From JASHPR01 sp963739645 (GTDB lineage Bacteria; Actinomycetota; Actinomycetes; Streptosporangiales; Streptosporangiaceae), in assembly GCA_963739645.1 (NCBI GenBank), contig CAVUBM010000015.1:124001-188000 (forward strand): a DNA stretch of 64,000 nt. Direction: 5' to 3'. The position numbers and the translations under genes were made by a program. The notes under the pieces were generated by a model. It was given only the letters and a program-made list of their open reading frames with translations, was not told the origin of the DNA and searched no databases. Of this stretch, positions 34,595 through 43,635 are shown in pieces. Position 1 is the first letter of the stretch; each line of letters opens with the position of its first letter.

Positions 34595-35804
34595 ATGAGC
34601 GACACCACGGCGGCGAGCGCGGGGAGCGCGGTCCGGCCGTTCCGGATCGAGGTACCTCAGGGCGAGATCGACGAGCTGCGCCGCCGCATCAATGCGACGC
34701 GCTGGCCGGCCAGGGAACTGGTCACCGATCGGTCGCAGGGTGTGCAATTGGCGGCGGTGCAGAACCTCGCGCGGTACTGGGCGGCCGAGTACGACTGGCG
34801 CCGGTGCGAGGCGCGGTTGAACGCGCTGCCGCAGTTCAAGACCGAGATCGACGGGGTGGACATCCACTTCATCCACGTCGGGTCGGCACACACGAACGCG
34901 TTGCCGTTGATCATGACGCACGGCTGGCCGGGCTCGGTCGTCGAGCTGCTCGAGACTATCGGCCCGCTCACCGACCCGACCGCGCACGGCGGCCGCGCTG
35001 AGGACGCGTTCCACCTCGTGCTGCCGTCGATCCCCGGCTACGGGTTCTCCGGCGAGCCGGCCGGGCTCGGCTGGGGCCCGATCCGTATCGGACAGGCGTG
35101 GGCGCAGCTGATGCGGCGTCTGGGTTATACCCGGTACGTCGCGCAGGGGGGCGATGTGGGCTCCCAGGTCACCGACGCGATGGGCCGCCTGGCACTCGAC
35201 GGGCTGATCGGCATCCACACCAACCTTCTCACGCCGGCGCTGGGCGACGCCGAGGCCCTGAGCGCGTCGCCGCCCTCGGCAGAAGAACGTGCCGCCCTCG
35301 ACGCGCTCGCCGGCTTCCATGCGACCGGCGCCGGGTACTTCGTGGAGCAGGCGACGCGGCCGCAGACGATTGGCTACGCCCTGCTGGATTCACCCGCCGC
35401 GCTGGCGGCGTGGATGATCGATCACGATACGGACAGCTACCTGAAGATCGCCCGCGTTTTTACCGGCGGGCAGCCGTCGGGCAATCTGACCCGCGACCAC
35501 ATCGTCGACAACATCAGCCTGTACTGGCTGACAGGCACCGGGGCGTCGGCTGCGCGCTCGTACTGGGAAGAAGGACAAGAAAATGCTGGCGCAGGCAGGC
35601 CAGCCTCCCCGGCCGGTCACGATCCCGGCCGGCTTCACGACGTTCCCCGGGGAGATCTGGCGGACCCCGCGCAGCTGGGTCGAGAAGGCCTACCCCAACG
35701 TCATCTACTTCAACGAGGTGGGCAAGGGCGGCCACTTCGCCGCCTGGGAGGAACCGGGGCTCTTCTCCGAAGAGTTGCGCGCCGCCTTCCGCCCGCTGCG
35801 CTAG
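34595..35804 (+). pseudogene. Epoxide hydrolase, one frameshift near 35575
   Basis: ATG 34595 follows GAGGAGG. The N-terminal epoxide hydrolase domain 'VRPFRIEVPQGEIDELRRRINATRWP' leads to 'FIHVGSAHTNALPLIMTHGWPGSVVELLE' (HGWPGS oxyanion region), 'GYTRYVAQGGDVGSQVTDAM' with the nucleophile Asp, and 'ENISLYWLTGTGASAARSYWEE'-type text before the shift. In another frame 'DKKMLAQAGQPPRPVTIPAGFTTFPGEIWRTPRSWVEKAYPNVIYFNEVGKGGHFAAWEEPGLFSEELRAAFRPLR' completes the protein with the catalytic His in GKGGHFAAWE. The shift has the sense of one extra base inside GAAGAAGGACAAG. Confidence 0.88.
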
Positions 35805-35990
35805 CCGGCACTCGCGAGCCAGGCATCACCTGCACAACCGGTGCCCGGCCGTGCCACCGGCCGCCGCGGCAACGGCTCGACCGAACATACCTGCCGATCC
35901 GCGCCTCGCACCGGGGCAAACCTGCGGGAGCTATTGGAGCGTACGGGCCATTCCAGCAGCGGAGCCGCGCTGATCTACCTTCTATCTGTG

Positions 35991-36056
35991 GCCTGATCTG
36001 GTGTTTTGGCTGGCGCGCCTGGCAGGACTCGAACCTGCGACCGGCTGCTTAGAAGG
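35991..36056. repeat. Left attachment site (attL) of the integrated element
   Basis: This 66-base segment matches 46667-46732 at 60 of 66 positions in direct orientation. It contains the 3' half of a tRNA-Arg gene on the minus strand, from anticodon loop to beyond the CCA, without the 5' half. Four of six mismatches are the two covarying T-stem base pairs (GCAGG/CCTGC here, GGGGG/CCCTC at the right). It is the original chromosomal 3' half displaced by integration. Confidence 0.88.
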
Positions 36057-36386
36057 TCTAATCGGACTGGCTGCGACGTACTGTTGTGCAGTTCAGTCCG
36101 TTGCTCGGTTCGCCGTGAGTAGCCGTGGGGTGCCGCTCTCAACCGCTCGTTCTGGCACGCACGTGGCACGCGTCGGTCCTGGGCAACCTGCGACTAGCAC
36201 GCACACGGCTCCGGAGGCCGCCGTTGCAGGCTGGCGAATTTGTGCGCTGGCCTCGCGAGACGCCGCTGTTGCCGTGCTGACAGCGAAGATCGTTCCGCAT
36301 ATGTTCCGGATCATGCTCACCGGGGTGCTGCCGCGCACTCCTGTTCTGCTGATCATCCCGGCGCGAGGGCAGGCCGGATGGCGGAC

Positions 36387-36415
36387 TTGCCATCGGTCGT
36401 TCAACGGTATATAAC
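36387..36415 (+). promoter_or_regulatory. Promoter of the PadR operon, leaderless
   Basis: TTGCCA (36387-36392), a 17-base spacer and TATAAC (36410-36415). ATG 36422 lies 6 bases after the -10 box, predicting a leaderless transcript. The dyad GTATATAAC around the -10 box could bind the PadR protein, which usually represses itself. Confidence 0.6.
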
Positions 36416-36421
36416 GTCTAC

Positions 36422-36757
36422 ATGGCCACGCGGGCGATGCAGGAAGCGACCTTCATGATCCTCACCGCGCTGGCCAACGGCAGCCAGCACGGGTACGGGA
36501 TCATCGCCGACGTCCGGGACATCTCCGGCGGCCAGGTCCGGCTGCGCGCCGGGACCCTGTACACCGCCCTGGACCGGCTGCGCGCGGACGAGCTGATCGG
36601 GGTGGACCGGCAAGAGGTCGTGGACGGGCGGCTGCGCCGGTACTACCGGCTCACCCCCGCGGGCACCAGGCAGCTCGCGGATGAGGCGGCCCGGCTGCAG
36701 GCTCATGCCACCGTGGCGCTGAAGCGGCTGGACCTGGCCGGGGGGATGGCGACATGA
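36422..36757 (+). CDS. PadR-family transcriptional regulator
   Basis: 111 residues: 'AMQEATFMILTALANGSQHGYGIIADVRDISGGQVRLRAGTLYTALDRLRADELIGVDRQEVVDGRLRRYYRLTPAGTRQL' is a complete PadR winged helix, including the GTLY-x-AL-x-RL motif. It should repress the downstream membrane protein gene, with which it overlaps by ATGA (36754-36757). It is the first gene inside the left end of the element. Confidence 0.92.
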   Translation: MATRAMQEATFMILTALANGSQHGYGIIADVRDISGGQVRLRAGTLYTALDRLRADELIGVDRQEVVDGRLRRYYRLTPAGTRQLADEAARLQAHATVALKRLDLAGGMAT

Positions 36758-37470
36758 CCGATCACGAGCACCTGGAGCGGGCCTGCCGGCGATTGCTGGC
36801 CTGGTATCCCCGGAAGTTCCGGCACGAGAACGAGCAGGAGATCCTCGCGGTGCTGATCGCCGGCGCCCCGCCCGGCCAGCGCCGGCCCGGCCTGGCCGAG
36901 GCCGCGGACCTGATCCGCAGCGGCCTGTGGCTGCGGCTGTGGCCCAGCGTGCCACGCTCGGCGCGCACGGTGCGGGCCGCCGTCAAGCTCATGTACGCGG
37001 GCGCCGCGGTCAGCACCGTCAACCTGGTCGTCTTGCTGGCCCTCACCGTCGACATCAAGGGTAGCTGGCTGAACACGCCGTTCATCCCGGTGTCGATAGC
37101 CTGGTCCTTGGCCCCGCTCGCGCTGTGGCTGTGGATGGCCCGGGAGACCGGCCGGGGCAGGAACTGGGCACGCATCGTGTCCACGGTGCTGTTCGGCGCG
37201 GCGACGCTCGACCTGACCGGTCCCTTCGGGCTGCCGGGGATCCGGGTGAGCCTCGTCCCGGTGGTGCAGGGCTCGACTATCATCCCCGCGCTGTACTGGC
37301 TGGTCGGCGCCGCCGTGGTGTGGCTGCTGTGGCGCCCGGCCTCCAGAGCGTTCTTCCGGCCGCCGGGTTACACGCAGGCCCAGCACCAGGCACAGATGAC
37401 CGAGTTCGACCATCAGGCGCAGATGACCGAACTCGCGCGGATCAGGGCACGGCTGCCGCGTCAGGCGTGA
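36754..37470 (+). CDS. PadR-coupled membrane protein
   Basis: 238 residues. The N-terminal 'LERACRRLLAWYPRKFRHENEQEILAVLIAGA' is a small amphipathic domain often found on proteins translated with PadR regulators. Five hydrophobic segments follow between residues 70 and 195. A short near-repeat 'HQAQMTEFDHQAQMTEL' occurs near the C-terminus. Function unknown; it is translationally coupled to padR and probably its main target. Confidence 0.8.
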   Translation: MTDHEHLERACRRLLAWYPRKFRHENEQEILAVLIAGAPPGQRRPGLAEAADLIRSGLWLRLWPSVPRSARTVRAAVKLMYAGAAVSTVNLVVLLALTVDIKGSWLNTPFIPVSIAWSLAPLALWLWMARETGRGRNWARIVSTVLFGAATLDLTGPFGLPGIRVSLVPVVQGSTIIPALYWLVGAAVVWLLWRPASRAFFRPPGYTQAQHQAQMTEFDHQAQMTELARIRARLPRQA

Positions 37471-37640
37471 GCCGTGCTGATCTGCGTGCCCGCGCGGGTG
37501 CGGCCCGGCGTGCGCCGGGCGGGCCTCGCCACGGCTGAGCCCGGGCGCTGACGCCGGGCCAGCGCCTACTTAGCCGCGCAGGGCACCTGAGCGCACACTT
37601 GACAGTGGCCCTTCACCGGAGATCGAAGGAGGTGCTGACG

Positions 37641-38027
37641 ATGGGACTGACCTGGCGGGACGCGGTCTCGTCCTGCGCCATCGCAGTGATCGCCTTCACG
37701 TGGGCCGTGTATCGGGGAGGAACGAGCCTGCTGCTGATCTCCAGCGCGAGGGCCACATCCGCCGTGATACTGGTCCTCGGCATCGGCTGCGCTGTCGTCG
37801 CGTCCGGCGACCTGTATACGAGACCTCAACCACGTACGGGCCAGGTCTTCAAGTGGATCGCCACCGGGTTCGGCACGATCGCGGTCATCGCTGGCCTGAT
37901 CGGGCTGATCACCGGCAGCGCCCACGCACTGGAGATCCTCGTCGTAGTCACGATCACCTGGCTCGCGACGGGGATCTTCTGGCACGTGCTCACGATCGGA
38001 TCGGATCGGAGCGATGAGCCGTCGTGA
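37641..38027 (+). CDS. Small four-helix membrane protein
   Basis: 128 residues from ATG 37641, which has an excellent AAGGAGGT site. Four hydrophobic segments: 'AVSSCAIAVIAFTWAVY', 'ATSAVILVLGIGCAVVAS', 'WIATGFGTIAVIAGLIGLITG' and 'ILVVVTITWLATGIFWHVL'. No family recognised. Similar four-helix proteins are common beside membrane-stress genes; that is only an analogy. Confidence 0.65.
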   Translation: MGLTWRDAVSSCAIAVIAFTWAVYRGGTSLLLISSARATSAVILVLGIGCAVVASGDLYTRPQPRTGQVFKWIATGFGTIAVIAGLIGLITGSAHALEILVVVTITWLATGIFWHVLTIGSDRSDEPS

Positions 38028-38863
38028 CAGAGCGTGTCCTGAGGGCGACTGGTGCACCCGGCCGCGGTCCTCGTGCTGGACGTGGCGTTGTTCTAAAACG
38101 GGCCTGCGGATAGGTGTCAGTGGCCGCGGAAGACCAGGTAGCCGGGCGCGGCGCAAGCATGGGCCCACGATCAGGGCTGATAGATCGCGGAGCCGCCACC
38201 CGTCCGGCTGCCCCATGCAGGAACCAGGGCTACCCCCAGAAACCTCGCCTATCCCCAGGTCACAGCCTCAATGGCTGCTGCCGTACTAGGACGCATCCTG
38301 GCCGTGTGTTCATCCCCGTTCGGACTCCCGACAGGTCGTCCGCCCTGGTGGCTCCCGACCGATACGGTCTGACCTCTTCCTTATCAGGGATGTTTCAGCG
38401 ACCAGCGCCACCTACTGCAACCCAGATCGGCGGGCCTGTCGGCCTGTCCGCGAGTGACCGCGACAGTCCCTGACTGACCACCCGATCGGGCACGTGGCGG
38501 GCACGGCCGTCTGATCCGTAGCAAGATTCCGGCCGTCCAGACCAGTCCGCAGTCGTCGGACGGGCCTGCTCGTACGGGTTTCTAGCGGTTGCCTGATCCA
38601 GCTCCGTCCGGGGTTGTCCACGTCCGTTGTTAGCAAATCCGTTAGCAAGATCAGCTGTTCATTGCCGGGCCATCGCGATTCGCAGCCGCTCTTCGGGTGT
38701 GATCAGGTGGTCGAGGTCTTCGGCGGCCTCGTCTCATCCCCTATGCTGCGCACGAGGTTGCCGCCGAACTCTCGCGCTTGGTCGTCCACACCTACGTCGC
38801 GTATGACGACGCCGGAGTTGCGGTCCGCTAACTTCGCGCAGACAACGGGAGAGGAGAACGAAC
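38028..38863. other. Long non-coding stretch within the element
   Basis: 836 bases without a supported gene. It contains the short direct repeat GTTAGCAA at about 38629 and 38641 (GTTAGCAAATCCGTTAGCAA). GAGAGGAGAAC before 38864 is the ribosome binding site of the next gene. Base composition is less skewed than in the flanks. It may be an old junction between inserted segments. Confidence 0.4.
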
Positions 38864-39478
38864 ATGGGGAAGGTCCGCACCGGGCTCGGAGTCTCGCTCG
38901 ACGGGTTTATCAGTGGGCCGAACGACGGCCCTGAGGCACCCATGGGGGTTGGCGGCGAGCGGCTCTTGGCCTGGTATGGCGCTGGCGACACCGAATACCG
39001 GCTGCCTGGAACCGACATGGTCTTCATGGTCTCGGCCCAGACCGCCGAGTTCCTCCGCGAGACACGCGAGACGACCGGGGCGTTGGTGTTTGGGCGAAGG
39101 ACCTTCGATCTCACCCATGGGTGGGGTGGCAAACACCCCTTGGATGTCCCGGTCTTTGTGGTCAGCAGCTCAGTCCCACAAGAATGGGTCTACGAAGGAT
39201 CACCGTTCACGTTCGTCACCGACGGACTCGAGAGTGCCCTGGAGCAGGCCAAAGCGGTCGCCGGCGACAAGGACGTCGGCGTGGGCGCGGCGAGCATCGT
39301 GCAGCAGTGCATCCGGGCGGGACTCCTGGACGAGATCCACATCGACCTGGTGCCCGTCCTGCTCGGGGGCGGCGTCAGCTTGTTCAACCACCTCGGCACA
39401 GGGCCGGTCGACCTGGAGCGCACGAGGGTGATCGAGGGCGCTGGGGTGACCCATCTCACCTTCCGCGTCGTGAAGTGA
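38864..39478 (+). CDS. RibD C-terminal / dihydrofolate reductase-like protein
   Basis: 204 residues: 'MGKVRTGLGVSLDGFISGPNDG', 'TGALVFGRRTFDLTHGWGG', 'PVFVVSSSVPQEWV', 'SPFTFVTDGLESALEQAKAVAGDKDVGVGAASIVQQCIRAGLLDEIHIDLVPVLLGGGVSLFNHLG' and 'VTHLTFRVV'. It belongs to the same broad family as the gene at 14.7 kb but to a different branch (longer, with the GxASI-x-QQ motif). Presumed reductase of unknown substrate and probable cargo of the element. Confidence 0.9.
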   Translation: MGKVRTGLGVSLDGFISGPNDGPEAPMGVGGERLLAWYGAGDTEYRLPGTDMVFMVSAQTAEFLRETRETTGALVFGRRTFDLTHGWGGKHPLDVPVFVVSSSVPQEWVYEGSPFTFVTDGLESALEQAKAVAGDKDVGVGAASIVQQCIRAGLLDEIHIDLVPVLLGGGVSLFNHLGTGPVDLERTRVIEGAGVTHLTFRVVK

Positions 39479-39903
39479 AGTCCGCCCGATCTCGTCGTCA
39501 CCTTGCGGTTTTCGCATCCGAATCCGGCCCAGGCCGGACGGCCTGGCGCGCCGGAGGGCGTGCCCTTGGCTAACCAGGGTCCTGGTCTGCCCCCGTATTC
39601 CTCACCGGCGTGGAATCCTTGCGAGTGGGTGCCGGGTCTAGGTTGGCGAAGCCATCGCGAAGCGACGCCCGGAGGGCGACCTAGAGGCGGTGCCTGCGAG
39701 CTGGGACAATTGAAGCCGAGGAAGATGACCCCGCGCTGCACCGGGCTTCCCCTGCCAATGAGCCGGATTGATCTGAAGCAGGCCAGGCAACGCGGCGCGC
39801 CCGTGCCGGGCGGGCGCCCCCAGCGCATAGCCCGGCGACGGGCGCGCCAGCGGGCGCCTGCGGCGCCCGCTCTTGATCTAGATATGGGCCAATTCGGCAA
39901 CGC
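39479..39903. other. Non-coding region rich in inverted repeats
   Basis: About 425 bases with no supported gene. Many short GC palindromes are seen, for example GGCCCAGGCCGGACGGCCTGG, AAGCCATCGCGAAGCGACG and GCGGGCGCCTGCGGCGCCCGC. Such structure would suit a replication or transfer origin of the element, but no consensus can be named. Confidence 0.35.
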
Positions 39904-39917
39904 TTCGCGGTGATTGC
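39904..39917 (+). repeat. Target-site duplication, left copy
   Basis: TTCGCGGTGATTGC, repeated exactly at 41856-41869, immediately outside the IS481-type element. Confidence 0.85.
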
Positions 39918-41855
39918 TGTCCTGTCCCGGTAGATGCTTGACACTGCAGTCCCACCAGATGGCTTACAGGTGTGCTGTGAGTCGGCTTTCCTGTCGCATG
40001 TTCGCTTGCGGGCGTCGTGGGTGGGGAGCCGGGATTGGCACTGGTCGAGTTGTCTGTGGTCGAGCAGCGGTACCGGGCGGTCCTGGATGCCGCAGCCGGG
40101 GTTCCGGTGACGGAAGTCGCTGAGCGGTATGGCGTATCGCGGCAGAGCGTGCACGCGTGGATACGCCGCTATGAGCAGGGTGGCGGCCTGGGTGGTCTGA
40201 TGGACCGCTCGCGGCGGCCGGAGTCGTGCCCGCATCAGGTCAGTGTGGAGGTCGAGGCGGCGGTGTGCGAGCTGCGGCGGGAGCATCCGCGGTGGGGTCC
40301 GCTGCGGCTGGCTCATGAGCTGGGCCGGGCTGGTGTGATGCCGGTGCCGTCGCGGATGAGTGTCTACCGGGTCCTGGTCCGGCACGGGCTGATCGAGCCG
40401 CAGCCCCGCAAGCGGCCTAAAGACAGCTATGTGCGGTGGGAGCGGGACGCCCCGATGGCGCTATGGCAGATGGACCTCGTCGGCGGGATTTTCCTGGGGG
40501 ACGGGACCGAGGCGAAGCTGGTGACGGGGGTGGATGATCATTCCCGGTTCTGCGTGATCTGCCAGGTCGTGGTGCGCGCTACCGGCCGGGCGGTCTGCCT
40601 GGCCTTCGCTGCCGCGCTGCGCCAGTTCGGGGTGCCCGGGGAGGTGCTCACTGACAATGGCAAGCAATTTACTGATCGTTTCGGGAAGGGCGGGGAGGTG
40701 CTGTTCGACCGGATCTGCCGCGACAACGGCATCGTCCACCGGCTGACCCAGCCCCGCCATCCGACCACAACCGGGAAGATCGAGAGGTTTCACGGCAGCC
40801 TGCGCCGCGAGCTCCTCGACGACGCCGTCCCGTTCACCGACCTGGTCACCGCGCAGGCTGCGATCGACGGGTGGGTGAGCGAGTACAACACCACGCGACC
40901 GCATCAGGGCATCGGGATGGCGGCCCCGGCGCAGCGGTTCAGCACCGCGGCGGCGCGGGCTGAGGAGGACCTGCTGCCGCTGCGGCTGCCCGCCGTGATC
41001 GCCCTGGCCCCCGCGCCGGAACCCGGACCCGGGCGCCGGCGCGGTTCCAGCAGCCTGGCAGGGCGGCCCGGTGGAGTTCGACCGGCTCGTCCCGCCGAGC
41101 GGGAACATGGAGGTCCTGGGCAAGCAGTTCTGGCTCGGCACCACACGTTCGGGGATGACCGTCACCTTCTGGGCCAGCGTCGACGTCATCCACCTGAGCA
41201 TCGCCAGCGTGCGGGTCAAGTCGGTCCGATCCCATCTGTCCACCGCCGATCTGGCGCGGCTGGCGGCCAGCGGCGGCTGGGCAGCAGGGCCGCCCCCATC
41301 CCCGCCGCCCAGCCAGGATCGGCGATCGAGGTGGACCGCGTGGTCAGCAAGGACGGCGCAGTCAGCCTCGGCGGCCGGTATCACATCGCCGCGGAGATCC
41401 TCGGCGGGATGCTGGTCTCCATCCGCATCGAGGAAAACACGCTGATGTTCTTCGACCCCGAGACCCGGGTGCTGCTGCGGACCCGGCCCAGCCCGCTGAC
41501 CTGGGACCAGGCCCGGCTGCTCCGCGGCGCCCGCCCCGCCGGACCGCCGCCACGACCATCCGCTGAGCCGGTCACCGTCCAGCGCCGGGCCAGCAACACC
41601 GGCATCATCATGGTCGTCGGCCAGAAGATCGCCCTCGGCCGCATCCATGCCGGGCGCACCGTCACCGTCCACGTCGCCGAAGACACCATGACCATCGACC
41701 TGGGCGGTGAAGACGTCCGCACCATCCGGCGGAACACCACCCAGCCGGTCCGCAGCATCAAAGCCCACCGGCCCCGCAAGGCCGCCCATGTTTCCTAGGC
41801 AACCTGGAAAGCATGTCCTGGGACTGATCCGTCAATCATCTGGTGGGACTAGACA
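39918..41855 (+). mobile_element. IS481-family insertion sequence, 1938 bp
   Basis: The ends are 25-bp imperfect inverted repeats (39918-39942 and 41831-41855) starting TGTC and matching at 19 of 25 positions. They are flanked by a 14-bp direct repeat. A subterminal copy of the right-end segment AGTCCCACCAGATG occurs at 39948-39961, which may be a second transposase site. The single gene is a DDE transposase with an unusual C-terminal extension. IS481 elements are known for variable target duplications up to about 15 bp. Confidence 0.88.
40035..41798 (+). pseudogene. IS481-family DDE transposase, internally frame-shifted and restored
   Basis: TTG 40035 (MALVELSVVEQRYRAVLDAA) has GGGAG upstream. 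Helix-turn-helix 'VTEVAERYGVSRQSVHAWIRRYE', then the catalytic core with 'LWQMDLVG' (D), 'VLTDNGKQFTD' (D) and 'HPTTTGKIERFHGSL' (E). After about residue 335 the natural product continues in another frame at 41071 ('GNMEVLGKQFWLGTTRSGMTVTF') and returns to the first frame after 41290 ('AIEVDRVVSKDGAVSLGGRYH'). The long frame stays open by chance, so a naive annotation would accept a protein with about 80 wrong residues. Confidence 0.85.
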
Positions 41856-41869
41856 TTCGCGGTGATTGC
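41856..41869 (+). repeat. Target-site duplication, right copy
   Basis: TTCGCGGTGATTGC, identical to 39904-39917. Confidence 0.85.
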
Positions 41870-41894
41870 GGCGCGGGTGCCATGTCGATCTGGG

Positions 41895-42116
41895 CTATTC
41901 GGTTGGCTCCGTGCTGGCGGCCTGGCGCGGTCGCTGGCTGTGCCATCTGCGGATTGTCGCTGGCCGCCAGACAGGTTCACGGCCGATGCGCCGGTCGGCT
42001 TCGGGCATCTGACCGCGGGTGACGTACGCGCGGATGGTTGAAGGCGCGATGCCCAGGAAGGTGGCAACGTCGCGTGTGGTCCACCAGTCGGCCGGAAGCG
42101 GCTCTGCCATGGCCAT
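41895..42116 (-). CDS. Helix-turn-helix DNA-binding protein (excisionase/AlpA-like)
   Basis: 73 residues: 'LPADWWTTRDVATFLGIAPSTIRAYVTRGQMPEADRRIGREPVWRPATIRRWHSQRP' is a MerR/excisionase-type winged helix (the W-T-x-x-D-V-A...P-x-T-I...R-G-x-M-P pattern). ATG 42116 is chosen as domain start. It probably acts as a regulator of the element, together with the SLOG-like and TPR genes upstream on the same strand, from which it is separated by only 13 bases. Confidence 0.8.
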   Translation of the reverse strand: MAMAEPLPADWWTTRDVATFLGIAPSTIRAYVTRGQMPEADRRIGREPVWRPATIRRWHSQRPRQAASTEPTE

Positions 42117-42129
42117 CAGGCTACAGCGC

Positions 42130-42618
42130 TTACGCTGCCTCATCCCGGCTGGCGCCCTGGGGCCAGATGACCGTGACCGGCACGTCGCGTTTGTGTGCCT
42201 CGGCGACCACATCGGCGGTGCCGCCGTATCCCCGGGCGGGCTGGCCGTCCCATACGGCGTACAGCCGGTCCGCCCTGGCAAGCATGGCTTGGCTGGCCGC
42301 CATGTGCGCTTCCTCGGTCGATTCGACGTAGCTGAGGCGCTCCACCGTGGAGGCAGCCGCCAGAAGCGAGTCGTACCCGGCGTGGGCGGACTCTGGAAGG
42401 CCGTCCCGGTACAGGGCGGCCGGGACGATGACTTCGAGCTGCCCACCTGTGTCGAGGACGGCGCGGGCGAAGATCTGATCCGGCCCGTCTGCGAGGTTGC
42501 TCAGGCCGACGAGGTGATCACTGGCCGTATCGCTGGCGAGCTGGTCTCGGATCGCCTGGTCGACAAGCCGCTGAGTGGCGGCCGGAAGCCCGTGGTGTCC
42601 GCTGATCGCTATCCGCAT
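42130..42618 (-). CDS. SLOG-superfamily nucleotide-sensing-like protein
   Basis: 162 residues with a Rossmann-like SLOG pattern: 'MRIAISGHHGLPAATQRLVDQAI' (first strand and glycine loop), 'GLSNLADGPDQIFARAVLDTGGQLEVIVPA', 'SQAMLARADRLYAVWDGQPARGYGGTADVVAEAHKRDVPVTVIWPQG'. The ADxLxAVWDGxPxxGxGGTxDVV segment is the ligand-binding end. SLOG proteins bind nucleotides or derivatives and occur in signalling and defence modules. Its ATG overlaps the stop of the upstream TPR gene, so the two are coupled. Function in the element is unknown. Confidence 0.75.
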   Translation of the reverse strand: MRIAISGHHGLPAATQRLVDQAIRDQLASDTASDHLVGLSNLADGPDQIFARAVLDTGGQLEVIVPAALYRDGLPESAHAGYDSLLAAASTVERLSYVESTEEAHMAASQAMLARADRLYAVWDGQPARGYGGTADVVAEAHKRDVPVTVIWPQGASRDEAA

Positions 42619-43346
42619 CAGGTGCTCCGGATCGTGTAGGCGCTATGCAGGCGGTCATCTAGCTCTGCGACGATGCGCTGCGTAGTCCGACCGCCGAGGC
42701 TGGCCCGGAAGTGACGGACAGCCTGCTGCACGCGCTCGGACTCGTAAGTAGACCCGACGTCATAGGCGGCCACCGCCAAAGCGCACACCTGGTCGAGGTT
42801 GCCGCCGGTCGCCAGGACCCGAGCGTGCTCGACGGCGACCAGCGCGGCCTGCTTCGGGCTGCGTGCCGCTTCAGCTCGCCCAAAGGCATCCATGGCTATC
42901 TTCACCTGCCCGAGCCGGGACGCGGCGACTGCCCGGTAGCTAGCGACCTTGGACGAATCGAACGGGAACACCCACGGCCACACCGGATCGGCGCTGGCGC
43001 CCGCGTCGGCATACCGCTGCGCGTCATCGAGAACCCGCAGCGCCTGCTGATCGCCGAGGTGGCCGAGCGCGACGGCCTCCAGGCAGGCCAGCCACGCCCG
43101 GGCCGTTGCTGGCGCCGAGCGCGGTAGCCGCCCGGCAGCATCGCGGAGCAGCCGCAGCCCATCGGCTGGATCACCCGCAAGCGTGGCGTACTGGCCGAAG
43201 CTGCCTTGCATGTAGATGGCCAGCAAGGGGTGCTGCGCTTGCTGGGCTGCGTTTATGGACATCTGGTAGAACCGTCGTACCTGCTCTGGCTGAGCAAGAT
43301 CGGCATGCAGCCACGCCGCCAGCCCGGCGATCTCGGGTCGCGTTCG
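42618..43346 (-). pseudogene. C-terminal TPR-like part of an XRE-type regulator, N-terminus lost
   Basis: The frame is open from about 43346: 'RTRPEIAGLAAWLHADLAQPEQVRRFYQMSINAAQQAQHPLLAIYMQGSFGQYATLAGDP...' then helical repeats to the C-terminus 'AELDDRLHSAYTIRST'. This is the ligand/effector half of the large helix-turn-helix plus TPR regulators of Streptomyces-type elements. No helix-turn-helix or start lies upstream: the frame runs straight into the opposite-strand small gene at 43346. ATG 43262 would give an internal fragment of 214 residues that might still be made. A deletion is the simplest explanation. Confidence 0.7.
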
Positions 43347-43480
43347 TGCGCCTGGAGACCGACCCCGACCCGGTACGGGTCCGCGCCGCCTGGGTCTGCG
43401 ACGACGACATCACCGCCATGGCCGCCACCTACGAGCCGGACAGGCAGGTCCTGGCGATCGGGGCAGGTGAGGCCGCATGA
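43346..43480 (+). pseudogene. C-terminal fragment of a small AICE gene
   Basis: From GTG 43346 the frame reads VRLETDPDPVRVRAAWVCDD and ends 'YEPDRQVLAIGAGEAA', 44 residues. It overlaps the next gene by ATGA, as do all genes to the right, so it was part of the repSA operon. Its N-terminus appears to be missing, and it abuts head to head with the truncated regulator. Confidence 0.55.
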
Positions 43481-43635
43481 GCCCGGTCATCACCTGGCGC
43501 ACCGACGACCCGTGCCCGCTCTGCGGCACCGGCCTGACCTGCACCGACGACGGCGCCTCGCCCATTCAGCAGGACTGCCTCTTGTGCGGCTGGTCAGCCA
43601 CCTGGCAAGCACAGATGGACGGTGAGGCCGCGTGA
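43477..43635 (+). CDS. Small zinc-ribbon protein of the repSA operon
   Basis: 52 residues: 'TDDPCPLCGTGLTCTDDGA' and 'QQDCLLCGWSATWQAQ' contain two CxxC pairs, a zinc-ribbon layout common among short genes next to repSA in actinomycete elements. It overlaps the fragment before it (ATGA) and repSA after it (GTGA). A role in DNA or protein binding during replication is inferred. Confidence 0.7.
   Translation: MSPVITWRTDDPCPLCGTGLTCTDDGASPIQQDCLLCGWSATWQAQMDGEAA

Noticed and set aside
36422..38027. PadR operon as ordinary chromosomal genes rather than cargo
   Set aside because: They lie between attL and int, so by position they belong to the element, although their style is chromosomal.
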